DNA from: an uncultured Elusimicrobiales bacterium
GTDB lineage: Bacteria; Elusimicrobiota; Elusimicrobia; Elusimicrobiales; Elusimicrobiaceae
Reading direction: 5' to 3'
Assembly (NCBI GenBank): GCA_934662565.1
Contig: CAKUKI010000002.1
Span: 124,001-188,000 of the forward strand
DNA length: 64,000 nucleotides
A program made the translations under genes and the position numbers. Positions 35,769-44,121 of the stretch are shown here, in pieces. The notes under the pieces are model-generated. The model ran no database searches and was not told the origin of the DNA. It was given only the letters and a program-made list of their open reading frames with translations. Each line of letters opens with the position of its first letter. Position 1 is the stretch's first letter.

Positions 35769-35857
35769 CCTTCCGGTAAAATTCCTGACGGAATTTTCCT
35801 GCAGGCCGGGCTCGCGGTTTTTGCCTTGCGCGAAAGGTGCCCTTTTATACGCGCAAA

Positions 35858-35913
35858 CAAAAACATCGCTCCGCCTTTCAAGTCCCTTACGCGCATAAAG
35901 CAGTTTATGCGCT
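35858..35913 (-). repeat. CTGC-loop hairpin element, copy 1
   Basis: On the minus strand: stem GCGCATAAA, loop CTGC, stem TTTATGCGC (35892-35913), 17 bases, then CGGAGCGATGTTTTTG (35873-35858). A second copy with a different stem sequence but the same loop and 16-mer is at 57331-57386. Both lie downstream of a tRNA gene in the same orientation. The function is unknown; a short 85-codon reading frame across it is not convincing. Confidence 0.6.
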
Positions 35914-35929
35914 CCCCTGTAAAATAAAA

Positions 35930-35950
35930 AAACCGCCTAAATGGCGGTTT
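35930..35950 (-). terminator. Terminator of tRNA-Leu
   Basis: AAACCGCC pairs with GGCGGTTT around TAAAT and on the minus strand is followed by a T-run, directly after the tRNA 3' end. Confidence 0.85.
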
Positions 35951-35957
35951 TATATTT

Positions 35958-36041
35958 TACCGGGGAAGGGACTTGAACCCTTAAGCCCGAAAGGGCAATG
36001 GTTTTTGAGACCATCCTGTATACCAATTCCAGCACCCCGGC
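35958..36041 (-). tRNA. tRNA-Leu (anticodon CAA)
   Basis: An 84-base class II tRNA. The acceptor GCCGGGG pairs with CCCCGGT (terminal G-U), the anticodon stem ATGGT/ACCAT encloses CTCAAAA (anticodon CAA, codon UUG), a long variable arm GCCCTTTCGGGC follows, and the T arm is AAGGGTTCAAGTCCCTT. The discriminator base is A. CCA is not encoded (the sequence continues AAAT), unlike the tRNA-Ser in this window. Confidence 0.95.
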
Positions 36042-36313
36042 GTAAATCTTTTGTACTTCGTAAATCTTATATATTTATTCTAGCAAATTTTATGTTAAAA
36101 AGGAAATCTTTTTTGTGAATAAAAATTTCTGTTTATTTTTTAACGGCTTTTGGCGTTTTGGGCGGTGGTCACAAAACGCAAAATGCCGCGCGGTTTTGCC
36201 CAAAGCGGGCGGTTTAGGTAAATTATATCATAATAAGCGGCCGAGACAGGCCCAGCCTTCAGATAGGCCCAAAGACCCTAGTTTTTTGGCCTTTCAAAAC
36301 CTATAATATAAGT

Positions 36314-37318
36314 ATGAAAAAATATACCTTACTCACCCTGCTTTTTTTGTTGGCGGGCGGATTAAATGCCACCACGCTTAATGTGCTTGTGGGCCGCGGG
36401 CAACGCATCGCGGAGCTTTCGTTTTCTGCCCCGTATGCCGTGGCGAACGCGGGGGAGGTATATGGCCCTATTGCGGCTGAAAATAAGTTGAAGTTGGAAA
36501 ACACCGCGCCGGACCGCTTGCTGGTAAGCGTGCGGGATAGTAAAACCGGCAAATATAAAAGTTTAGGCTCTATGAAGGGACGCGTAGATGTGGTGCGTCG
36601 GGTGGCGGGCCTTAATATGTCCTCTCCGCGTCCGCTTGCCCAATTAAAAGCGCATAAAATAGGGCAAAGTGCTTTGCGTTTGGAAGAAGAAGCCGTCCGC
36701 GGCGGGCGTTTTATTACCTATAAGCACCCCAGTTATGGTGGAAATATTGTGTACGAGGGGCCCTTTTCCGCCTATGGTAAACAGGGGGTGGAACTGGTAG
36801 AAACCGTAGAACTGGAACGCTATGTCACCCAAGTAGTTTCGTGTGAATTGGGCGGAGAAAAAGCGGTGGAAGCGCTAAAAACGCAAAGCGTGCTGGTGCG
36901 TTCCTATGCGTTGGCAACGGTAAAAAGCCGTTTGGATTCGTTGGCCAACGGCGGGCCGAACTGGCATCATTTCCAACTATTTGCTACCCCCAAGGACCAA
37001 GCCTATAATTGTAAAAAACGGGTGGACGACAGAGAGCCGCCCTCCGATTTGGTAGTGCGTGCCGTAAAGGCCACCCATGGGCAAGTTTTGCTGCGCGGTG
37101 GGGAACCGGTGCCCGCCCAATATAACTCCGGCACCGTCAACGGTAAAGACAGCATTTCCCAAAAACATATTCAAAAATTAGCCAATAGCGGGCATTCCTA
37201 TCGGGCTATTTTGGTGCGCTATTTTAAGGGTGTAAAAATAGCGCCGTATCAGATAGATTTGGTGCGTGAACTGGCCAAAAGCAGTTTGGCGGCAGAGCTT
37301 AAAAAAGGGAAAAAGTAA
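36314..37318 (+). CDS. SpoIID/LytB-domain protein
   Basis: A 334-residue exported protein. The signal peptide is MKKYTLLTLLFLLAGGLNA. The SpoIID domain appears as ELERYVTQVVSCELGG, VEALKTQSVLVRSYALATV and VKATHGQVLLRGGEPVPAQYNSG. SpoIID-type proteins trim denuded glycan strands or enhance amidases; an N-acetylmuramoyl-L-alanine amidase is encoded next door on the other strand. TATAAT at 36302-36307 is only six bases from the ATG, so the mRNA would be leaderless. AAAGACCCTAG lies just upstream of that promoter. Confidence 0.87.
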   Translation: MKKYTLLTLLFLLAGGLNATTLNVLVGRGQRIAELSFSAPYAVANAGEVYGPIAAENKLKLENTAPDRLLVSVRDSKTGKYKSLGSMKGRVDVVRRVAGLNMSSPRPLAQLKAHKIGQSALRLEEEAVRGGRFITYKHPSYGGNIVYEGPFSAYGKQGVELVETVELERYVTQVVSCELGGEKAVEALKTQSVLVRSYALATVKSRLDSLANGGPNWHHFQLFATPKDQAYNCKKRVDDREPPSDLVVRAVKATHGQVLLRGGEPVPAQYNSGTVNGKDSISQKHIQKLANSGHSYRAILVRYFKGVKIAPYQIDLVRELAKSSLAAELKKGKK

Positions 37319-37342
37319 ATCCGTTTTGTGCCACTAAAAAAG

Positions 37343-37370
37343 ACCTTGTCCGCTGGGGCAAGGCTTTTTT
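37343..37370 (+). terminator. Terminator of the SpoIID-like gene
   Basis: CCTTGTCC and GGGGCAAGG form a stem around GCT, followed by CTTTTTT. Confidence 0.75.
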
Positions 37371-37405
37371 ATTATGGGCAAACAAGGCGGCTAATTCGGG
37401 CGGTT

Positions 37406-39343
37406 TTAACGGGGGAAAGAGCGTGCCGTTTGGTTCATCCGGCGTTTAGAGGTTTGTTTTATCCGTTTGGCACGGTATTTGCCGCGGCGGGCTTTTTTAT
37501 TGGCTTTGGGCGGTGCGGGTTTTACTCCGTAAAAATCCAAAATGCCTTCGTAAATGGCAGTAGCAAATAGTTTGCGTTTGGCGGGGTCTTTGGCCATTTC
37601 TTCCTGTTCGGGCATAATAATATAGGCATTTTCCACCAAAATACTGGGCATTTGCGGAATACGCGGAATAAATAAAATATCGTTGGCAATCATGCCGTTA
37701 TCCGGCAGCGGGACAAGGCGGGTAAATGCGTTATAAACCGCTTGGGCCAAACCAAAGCTATGCGGATAATTATAATAAACCGAATACCCCCGCGGACGCG
37801 CGAGCGGGTTGGCGGTTTCCGGCAGCGCGTTGTAATGTAAACTGACAAAAATTTGCGGGTTAGTTTTTAAGGCTAAATTATACCGCCCTTGCAAGCTCAA
37901 GTGGTTGTTGCCTTGGCGGGTCATAATTACTTCCGCACCGGCACTTTCTAAAAGTTTTTGCGTGTCTTGCGCCAAGGCCAAATTGGCCTCGTACTCCAAA
38001 TATCCGGTCGGGCCGACGGCGCCGTCGTACGGAACGGTGCGTTTAGGGCTGTGTCCGGCGTCTAGTAAAATGCGGGCGCCGGCTAAGGGTTTTTGCGGGG
38101 TGGATGCAATTTGCGGTTTGTGCATAAGGTCCAGTAGCAGTGTGCCGTTTTCAAAATCGTATGCGTGCCCCCACGGGCCGGTGCCTTGCTTAAAAGAAAT
38201 AACAAATTTAACCGTGTCGCTGGCGGGGTAGCTCCAAGTGATGTTTTCCACCAAGGGGCTGGTAGTATCTAAGCTAAAGTTTTCCCCAAAGCCGGAGGTA
38301 TAATAAAGGGTCAATTCAAAACGGTCATTAAATTCCTGTACTTGAATGGGCACTTGCCTTAGGCCGCTAAAGGTTAGGCGGGTTTTACTGTCCGAAACGG
38401 CAGTGGTAAGCCGCTCAATATAATTGGGCGTATATCCGGCAAAGGGGTGTAATTTTAGGCGGTTGGCCTCCAGCCAGACGGATTCGTTTTCGTTCAGTGC
38501 AATACGGTAGAGCCCGTTGGAAAGGCCGTTAATTTGCACACGGCCGTAGGCACGGTAAAAGGGGTACAGGTTTTCTTTATGCACGGGGATTTTGCGCACT
38601 TTTACGCCGGATAAAGTAATTTCCGCCGTAGTAAACGGGTTTTTGGCATCTAAAATTTTAATTTTTCCGGCGGCCGTTATTTTGGCTTTGGTGTAGGCGG
38701 GGGCATTTTGCATTTGGTACGTCACTTTAACGGTGCGCGGTTTTTGGTCTTCCCCCAATAAGTATTTGGCCCGATAAATACCGGGGTGGGCGGAATCTTC
38801 TTTCATGGGGATGTTTTTGGCGCCTTTAATTCCGCTTAATGTGTAGGAAACTTCCGTGCGAGGGGTACCGCGGACGGAAAGCTCCAATAAATCCCCCGGC
38901 AGGAGTTCCACCGGCGTTTTGGGGTACACTTCTTCTGGGTCAAATTCTGCCCGCTCAAATAATTTTTTAAGGGGAAGCCCCGGCACAATAACGGTGCGTT
39001 TGGCCTGATAAATTTGCTCGGCGGTGGTGGCGGTTAAAATAAAATCAAATTCTCCGTTTTCCACCGGCAAATACGCCAAAAAAGCACCGTTGGTATGCAA
39101 CGGCACGGCTTGCCCGTTAATATCCAACGTGGCATTGGGAATGTTTACTTGCCCGAAGATAAAAATATTTTTTGCCCCCTTGGAAACGCTCATTTTTTCG
39201 TGCGGATATTGCACGGTGATGGGGGCTTTGGCGGCCTGCGGCCCTTCCTGTGCGGGCAGATAGGGGGCGGCGGGGAGCGTTTGTCCGTGTGCGGTTAAAA
39301 TGGGAAAAAGGGTTAAAAATAAGAAAAAAACTATTCTTTTCAT
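37406..39343 (-). CDS. N-acetylmuramoyl-L-alanine amidase (Amidase_3)
   Basis: A 645-residue exported amidase cleaving the lactyl-amide bond of peptidoglycan. It has a signal peptide (IVFFLFLTLFPILTAHG), a long N-terminal beta-rich region of unknown family to about residue 420, then the zinc amidase domain: RILLDAGHSP, GYLEYEANLALA (Glu ligand), VSLHYNALP (His ligand) and PSILVENAYIIMP (catalytic Glu). The tail after about 610 is very basic (KARRGKYRAKRIKQ). It is transcribed divergently from the NIF3 gene. Confidence 0.92.
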   Translation of the reverse strand: MKRIVFFLFLTLFPILTAHGQTLPAAPYLPAQEGPQAAKAPITVQYPHEKMSVSKGAKNIFIFGQVNIPNATLDINGQAVPLHTNGAFLAYLPVENGEFDFILTATTAEQIYQAKRTVIVPGLPLKKLFERAEFDPEEVYPKTPVELLPGDLLELSVRGTPRTEVSYTLSGIKGAKNIPMKEDSAHPGIYRAKYLLGEDQKPRTVKVTYQMQNAPAYTKAKITAAGKIKILDAKNPFTTAEITLSGVKVRKIPVHKENLYPFYRAYGRVQINGLSNGLYRIALNENESVWLEANRLKLHPFAGYTPNYIERLTTAVSDSKTRLTFSGLRQVPIQVQEFNDRFELTLYYTSGFGENFSLDTTSPLVENITWSYPASDTVKFVISFKQGTGPWGHAYDFENGTLLLDLMHKPQIASTPQKPLAGARILLDAGHSPKRTVPYDGAVGPTGYLEYEANLALAQDTQKLLESAGAEVIMTRQGNNHLSLQGRYNLALKTNPQIFVSLHYNALPETANPLARPRGYSVYYNYPHSFGLAQAVYNAFTRLVPLPDNGMIANDILFIPRIPQMPSILVENAYIIMPEQEEMAKDPAKRKLFATAIYEGILDFYGVKPAPPKANKKARRGKYRAKRIKQTSKRRMNQTARSFPR

Positions 39344-39368
39344 CCTTATAAAATGATAACATAAAACT

Positions 39369-40118
39369 ATGACGGCTTGCGATGAAATAATTGCGTTCTT
39401 AAATTCTTATTTGAACGCGGCCCAAATACCGGATGCCAGCCAAAACGGTTTGCAGGTACAGGGCCCTCAGGAAGTGCATAAAGTGGCGTTTGGTGTTTCG
39501 GCCGGATTGGAGCTTTTCCGCGCGGCCAAACAGGCAGGCGCCCAGCTGATTATTACGCACCACGGCCTTTTATGGGGCAAGGAAGAACGCCTTACGGGTA
39601 CTTTTGGTGCGCGGGTGGCGTATTTGTGTAAAAATGATTTAGCCTTGGCGGCGTATCATTTACCGTTGGATATGCACCCTGTGATTGGGCATAATGCGTG
39701 TTTGATTAAAAAATTAGGCGCGCAAGACCCGCAGCCTTTTGGGCGCTATCACGGCCAAAACATTGGTTTTAAGGGGCAGATAGATTTGCCGCTGGCGGAA
39801 ACCTGTGCCGTGTTGGAGCAATTTTGCGGCGCGCAAGGGCGGCTGTTTGCTTTTGGGCCGGAACACATCCGCACCGTAGGTATTGTAAGCGGCGGCGGGT
39901 GGAGTATGCTGCCGCAAGCCGTGGAAGAAAAACTGGATTTGTATGTGACGGGGGTAGTGGATGAACCCGTGCAAGAATGGTGCCGTGAAGGCAAAATAAA
40001 CTGTCTGGCGCTGGGGCATTATAATTCCGAAAAGGCCGGCGTGCTGGCTATGATGGATTTAGTAAAAAGGGAATTTGGCGTAGAAACCGAATTTATTGAT
40101 ATAGCAAACCCTATCTAG
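39369..40118 (+). CDS. NIF3-like dinuclear metal-centre protein
   Basis: A 249-residue member of the YbgI/NIF3 family, often annotated as GTP cyclohydrolase I type 2 homologue. It contains ASQNGLQVQG, IITHHGLLWG (metal ligands), AYHLPLDMHPVIGHNA and LALGHYNSEKAGV with the C-terminal His and Glu ligands. The biochemical role of the family is not settled. No ribosome site is visible, and AT-rich -10-like DNA abuts the ATG. Confidence 0.88.
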   Translation: MTACDEIIAFLNSYLNAAQIPDASQNGLQVQGPQEVHKVAFGVSAGLELFRAAKQAGAQLIITHHGLLWGKEERLTGTFGARVAYLCKNDLALAAYHLPLDMHPVIGHNACLIKKLGAQDPQPFGRYHGQNIGFKGQIDLPLAETCAVLEQFCGAQGRLFAFGPEHIRTVGIVSGGGWSMLPQAVEEKLDLYVTGVVDEPVQEWCREGKINCLALGHYNSEKAGVLAMMDLVKREFGVETEFIDIANPI

Positions 40119-40137
40119 TAAAAAGCGAGGTTAAATT

Positions 40138-41373
40138 ATGGAAGATACGAAAAAGATATTCGCTAAAATAGACTCTTACAAGGATTTTGTGGTGGACGTG
40201 CAAACCAAAATGATTGCCTGTCCGGCCGTTTCTCCGCACGCCGGAGGCGACGGCGAAACCGCTAAGGCGGAATATTTACTGGCCTTGCTGAAAACCATGA
40301 AATTTGACGAAGTTTTTGTAATCAACGCCAAAGACCCTAAATCTAAAACCGGGGTGCGCCCCAACATTGTGGCCAAATACTACGGCCAAAACAAACAGAA
40401 AACCTTGTGGGTAATGGCCCACATGGATATTGTGCCCCCCGGGGATTTGAAATTGTGGAAAACGGACCCATTTAAGGCCGTTGTAAAAGGGGATAAAATT
40501 TACGGGCGCGGCTCGGAAGACAACCAACAAGGGTTGGTGTCCGGCCTGCTGACCGTAAAAGCATTTATGGATTTGGGCATCCGCCCGCCGGTCAACTATG
40601 CGCTTTTGTTAAACGCGGACGAAGAAATCGGCAGCACTTACGGCATTGTGGATATTTTGAAACGCCACGGTAAAACTTTTTCCAAAGAGGATTCTTTCTT
40701 AGTGCCGGACGGCGGCAACCCGCAAGGGACTATGGTGGAAATTGCCGAAAAAAATATGCTGTGGGTCAAATTTACCGTACAGGGCAAGCAGACGCACGCT
40801 TCTATGCCCAAAGCGGGTATCAACGCCAACCGCGTGGCTTCCCACTTAATTGTACGGTTGGAAGAGCTTACCAAAATTTTCAACAAGAAAAATACCTTGT
40901 TCGCGCCGGAATCTGCCAGCACCTTTGAGCCGACCAAACGCGAAGCCAACGTGCCTAACGTAAACACCATCCCCGGTACGGACGTGTTTTATTTGGATTG
41001 CCGCGTTCTGCCCTGCTATAATAACGAAGACGTATTAAAAGAAATTACCCGCATTGTAAAAGGGGTGGAAAAACAATTTAAGGTAAAAGTGAAAATTGAG
41101 CTGGAACAATGTGAGTCCTCCAAACCGACGGATAAAAAAGCGCCGCTGGTGGGGGCGGTGATTAAAGCGGCCAAAGCCGTCTATAAAAACCAACCCAAAG
41201 CCATGGGCGTGGGCGGCGGTACGGTGGCGGCGTATTTGCGCAATAAAGGCTACAGCGCGGTGGTGTTTTCCAAGCTGGACGATATGGCCCACCAACCCAA
41301 CGAATACAGCAGCATTAAAAACACGTTGGGGGATGCCAAAGTATTTGCGTTGGTAGCATTGGAGCTGAAATAA
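40138..41373 (+). CDS. M20-family metallopeptidase (ArgE/DapE type)
   Basis: A 411-residue cytoplasmic zinc hydrolase. Metal and catalytic motifs are intact: MAHMDIVPPGD (His and Asp), YGRGSEDNQQG (bridging Asp), LNADEEIGS (catalytic Glu pair) and a late FSKLDDMAHQPNEY with His. It could be a di- or tripeptidase or an amide deacylase; the exact substrate is not clear. GAGG lies before the ATG. Its TAA is directly followed by the ATG of the pseudopilin. Confidence 0.87.
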   Translation: MEDTKKIFAKIDSYKDFVVDVQTKMIACPAVSPHAGGDGETAKAEYLLALLKTMKFDEVFVINAKDPKSKTGVRPNIVAKYYGQNKQKTLWVMAHMDIVPPGDLKLWKTDPFKAVVKGDKIYGRGSEDNQQGLVSGLLTVKAFMDLGIRPPVNYALLLNADEEIGSTYGIVDILKRHGKTFSKEDSFLVPDGGNPQGTMVEIAEKNMLWVKFTVQGKQTHASMPKAGINANRVASHLIVRLEELTKIFNKKNTLFAPESASTFEPTKREANVPNVNTIPGTDVFYLDCRVLPCYNNEDVLKEITRIVKGVEKQFKVKVKIELEQCESSKPTDKKAPLVGAVIKAAKAVYKNQPKAMGVGGGTVAAYLRNKGYSAVVFSKLDDMAHQPNEYSSIKNTLGDAKVFALVALELK

Positions 41374-41793
41374 ATGTTTACAAAAGGCTTTACCAAATTG
41401 GAAGTTTTAATTACGGTATTGGTGTTCGCTTTCTTGTTGGGTTGCACCGTTCCGCGCGTCATGCACCTAGTACACAAAGCTAAAGAAGGCAGCACCAAGC
41501 ACCGTTTGGTTAAAATGCGCAGTGCTATTGCCGCTTACTATGGGGAACACCAAGGCACTTATCCGACGGATGATTTGTCCTGTCTGGTACCTAAATATAT
41601 TGAAGGTATCCCCATGGTGACCATCCCCGGTTTCCGGCCCTCGCACCATGTAAGCACCGGCTCGTATGAGCAGGCGTTCACCAACCAAGGCGGTTGGGCT
41701 TATGTAAGCGACCCGACCGACCCGCGCTACGGTGACGTATTTGTAAATACTAGTAAAGAAGACAGCTACGGCACCGCTTGGAACCTGCATTAA
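41374..41793 (+). CDS. GspG-like type II/IV pseudopilin
   Basis: A 139-residue protein with a very short leader MFTKG followed by FTKLEVLITVLVFAFLLGCT, with Glu at mature position 5. The core GTYPTDDLSCLVPKYI and the end WAYVSDPTDPRYGDVFVN are typical of GspG-like pseudopilins. It is preceded directly by the M20 gene and followed, after a terminator, by the prepilin peptidase that would process it. Confidence 0.85.
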   Translation: MFTKGFTKLEVLITVLVFAFLLGCTVPRVMHLVHKAKEGSTKHRLVKMRSAIAAYYGEHQGTYPTDDLSCLVPKYIEGIPMVTIPGFRPSHHVSTGSYEQAFTNQGGWAYVSDPTDPRYGDVFVNTSKEDSYGTAWNLH

Positions 41794-41799
41794 TTTTAT

Positions 41800-41828
41800 C
41801 CCCGTCCGTTTTGGCGGACGGGGTTTTT
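41800..41828 (+). terminator. Terminator of the pseudopilin gene
   Basis: CCCCGTCCG, loop TTTTGG, CGGACGGGG, then TTTTT. Confidence 0.9.
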
Positions 41829-41850
41829 CTGTGTATATAAGAGAGTGATT

Positions 41851-42663
41851 ATGGATACTTTAATTTTAGTGTTTTCCGCCCTGTTCGGGCTGATTATGGG
41901 CAGTTTTTTGAACGTGTGTATTTACCGTATTCCAAACGGTAAATCCATTGTGTGGCCGCCGTCTTTCTGCCCCAAATGCGGCGCGCGTATTAAGCCGTAT
42001 GATAATATTCCGGTATTAAGCTATATTTTTCTGTTAGGCAAATGCCGCAAATGTAAAGCGCCTATTAGTGTGCAGTATCCGCTGGTGGAGTTTTTTACCG
42101 GTGCGCTGACCACGCTTTTTGTGTGGCATTATGGGCTAACCCTGTGGACGTTTGTGGTGTTGGCGGCGGCGTACGCGCTGATTATTTTATCGGTCATTGA
42201 TATGGAACTGATGATTATTCCGGACCGCTTTTCATTGGGGTTAATTGTATGGGGCCTGTTATTTGCGTGGGGCAACCCGTATTTTGAAGGCGTGTGGTGG
42301 CAGAAGGAGCTTTACAGCTTGCTGGGCGCCAGTGTGGGGTTCTTTGGCGTACTAGCTATTGCGCTGATTGGCACTTGGCTGTTTAAGAAAGAAGCCATGG
42401 GCGGCGGCGATGTAAAATTAATGGGCGGCGTAGGCGCGTTAATCGGCTGGCAAGGGGTAATTACCACGGTTATTTTTGCCTCTTTTATCGGGCTCGTCTA
42501 TTCTATTTTCCTGATGATTTTTAAGGGGAAGAAAGGCGGGGACGCTATTCCGTTTGGCCCGTTTTTAAGTATGGGCGCGCTTATCAATCTGTTTGTTTTG
42601 GTAAAATTTACGGATTTATCCGCCGGTTCCGATTGGCTGATACAAAAACTCTTGTCTATGTAG
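41851..42663 (+). CDS. pilD: Prepilin peptidase / N-methyltransferase PilD
   Basis: A 270-residue bifunctional membrane enzyme that cleaves prepilin leaders and methylates the new N-terminus. The cytoplasmic zinc domain has four cysteines (CPKCGAR and CRKCKAP). The aspartyl protease residues are in LSVIDMELMIIPDR and AMGGGDVKLMGG. About seven hydrophobic segments are present. The ATG at 41851 is chosen because AAGAGAG stands upstream; a GTG two codons earlier is less likely. Substrates in this window are the proteins at 25171 and 41374. Confidence 0.94.
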   Translation: MDTLILVFSALFGLIMGSFLNVCIYRIPNGKSIVWPPSFCPKCGARIKPYDNIPVLSYIFLLGKCRKCKAPISVQYPLVEFFTGALTTLFVWHYGLTLWTFVVLAAAYALIILSVIDMELMIIPDRFSLGLIVWGLLFAWGNPYFEGVWWQKELYSLLGASVGFFGVLAIALIGTWLFKKEAMGGGDVKLMGGVGALIGWQGVITTVIFASFIGLVYSIFLMIFKGKKGGDAIPFGPFLSMGALINLFVLVKFTDLSAGSDWLIQKLLSM

Positions 42664-42678
42664 TTTTTACAATCTCAA

Positions 42679-42713
42679 AAAAATCCCGAAGTTTATTTAC
42701 TTCGGGATTTTTC
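42679..42713. terminator. Bidirectional terminator between pilD and the MFS gene
   Basis: AAAAATCCCGAAGT pairs with ACTTCGGGATTTTT around TTATTT. Confidence 0.9.
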
Positions 42714-42726
42714 CTTTCTAATAGAT

Positions 42727-43956
42727 TTAAGCGCAAACATTTGCGGTATTAGCGGCAGTTGTTTTTTTGCGCACCCATAACGCGCACACGCCGGAGCCAA
42801 TAGCGCAAAGCACCAGCACAAGGCCGGTGGTAAATAGCATATTCCCCATACCCACCAGCGGGGAAACAATACTGCCGAACAGAAATCCGCACGCCCCCAA
42901 TAAGGCCGAGCCGGTGCCGGCCTGTTGGCGTACGCTATCCATGGCTAAGGTGGTGGCGGCGGTTAAGGAAAGCCCCATCATAAATAATAAGGCAAACAGC
43001 AATCCTTCAAACAGCCAGATGTTGGCTCCGCCCAATAATGCGCCCCATACCAATACACTGCCTATAAACATGCCAACGCAGCTGGTTAAAACGCAGTTTT
43101 CCTGCCGTTTGAATTTTACGGACAGGCCGGCCCCAATGCCAATAGCCACGGCATTTATCCCAAAAAATAAGCTAAATGCCAGCGGGCTAAAGCCGTAGTG
43201 CTGTTGGATGATAAACGGCGAGGCGGCAATATACGCAAACAAAACTCCCAGCGCGCAGGACATTTGCAGCGTGTAGCCCATAAAGGTTTTGTTGGTGCAG
43301 ACTCCCTTAAATAAAGAGAATGTTTTAAGGAGCGGGGTGCGGGAGCGTTTGGCGTGGGATAAAGATTCGTTAAAATGAATACACGCGCCTAACAGTATAA
43401 TGCCCAGTACAAACAGTACCGCAAATACGCCGCGCCAATCGGTCCATTTTAATACGGCGCCGCCAATAATGGGGGCCGATACCGGGGCAATCCCGTTAAT
43501 AGCACCGACAATCGCCAACGCTTTGGCTAGGCTAGCGCCCTTAAATTTATCCGTGGCAATAGAGCGGGAAATAACAATTCCGCCCGCCGCCGCGCAACCT
43601 TGAACAAAGCGCAATAGGACAAAAAGCCAAATGTCCGGCGCCCAAATGCACCCTAACGTGGCCCCTAAAAAGAGCCATAAAGAAATCAGGAGCGGCAAGC
43701 GGCGGCCGTACTTATCACTAAGCGGGCCGAACAGAATTTGCCCCGCGGCTAGGCCCAACATGGAAAAAGTCAGCCCCAACTGCACTTGCGGGGTGCTGGC
43801 ATTAAAAAATGCCGTCATAGCCGGAAGGCTGGGCAAATACATATCCGTCACGAACGGACCGAAGGCGGTTAGCATGCCCAAAAATACAAATAAAAAAAAG
43901 GCCGAATTGCGCCTTTTTGTGGAGTTTACCTGCCAGTTTTTTTTGGTATTACTCAT
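42727..43956 (-). CDS. MFS drug-resistance transporter (Bcr/CflA type)
   Basis: A 409-residue, 12-helix exporter driven by the proton gradient. The family signature is seen in FVTDMYLPSLPAM near the first helix and in GQILFGPLSDKYGRRLPLL between helices 2 and 3. Substrates may be bicyclomycin-like drugs or sulfonamide-type compounds, but specificity is not readable. The ATG at 43956 is favoured since the ten upstream codons are promoter-like DNA (TACTAT eight bases before the ATG), again hinting at a leaderless mRNA. Confidence 0.9.
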   Translation of the reverse strand: MSNTKKNWQVNSTKRRNSAFFLFVFLGMLTAFGPFVTDMYLPSLPAMTAFFNASTPQVQLGLTFSMLGLAAGQILFGPLSDKYGRRLPLLISLWLFLGATLGCIWAPDIWLFVLLRFVQGCAAAGGIVISRSIATDKFKGASLAKALAIVGAINGIAPVSAPIIGGAVLKWTDWRGVFAVLFVLGIILLGACIHFNESLSHAKRSRTPLLKTFSLFKGVCTNKTFMGYTLQMSCALGVLFAYIAASPFIIQQHYGFSPLAFSLFFGINAVAIGIGAGLSVKFKRQENCVLTSCVGMFIGSVLVWGALLGGANIWLFEGLLFALLFMMGLSLTAATTLAMDSVRQQAGTGSALLGACGFLFGSIVSPLVGMGNMLFTTGLVLVLCAIGSGVCALWVRKKTTAANTANVCA

Positions 43957-44121
43957 ATATAAATATAGTATCTTTTTTAGGAGCAAATTTTCAAATTTCC
44001 GTCTATTGTAAAAAAGGGGGAAAAAGGTTATTTTGATGTCCGGCGGCGCGTATAATTGGTAAAATATAAATAGGTCACGCGTGAAGTCACATCACGCAAA
44101 TTCAAAACCGAAGGAAAAACT

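Noticed and set aside
35639..35896. 85-codon minus-strand reading frame over the tRNA-Leu downstream region
   Set aside because: It runs across two hairpins, a terminator and the start of the glycosyltransferase gene; the conserved signal is structural rather than coding.
43987..44121. T-box riboswitch before valS
   Set aside because: The leader is only 135 bases and lacks a T-box sequence or specifier loop; only a small GCGTGA/TCACGC hairpin is present.
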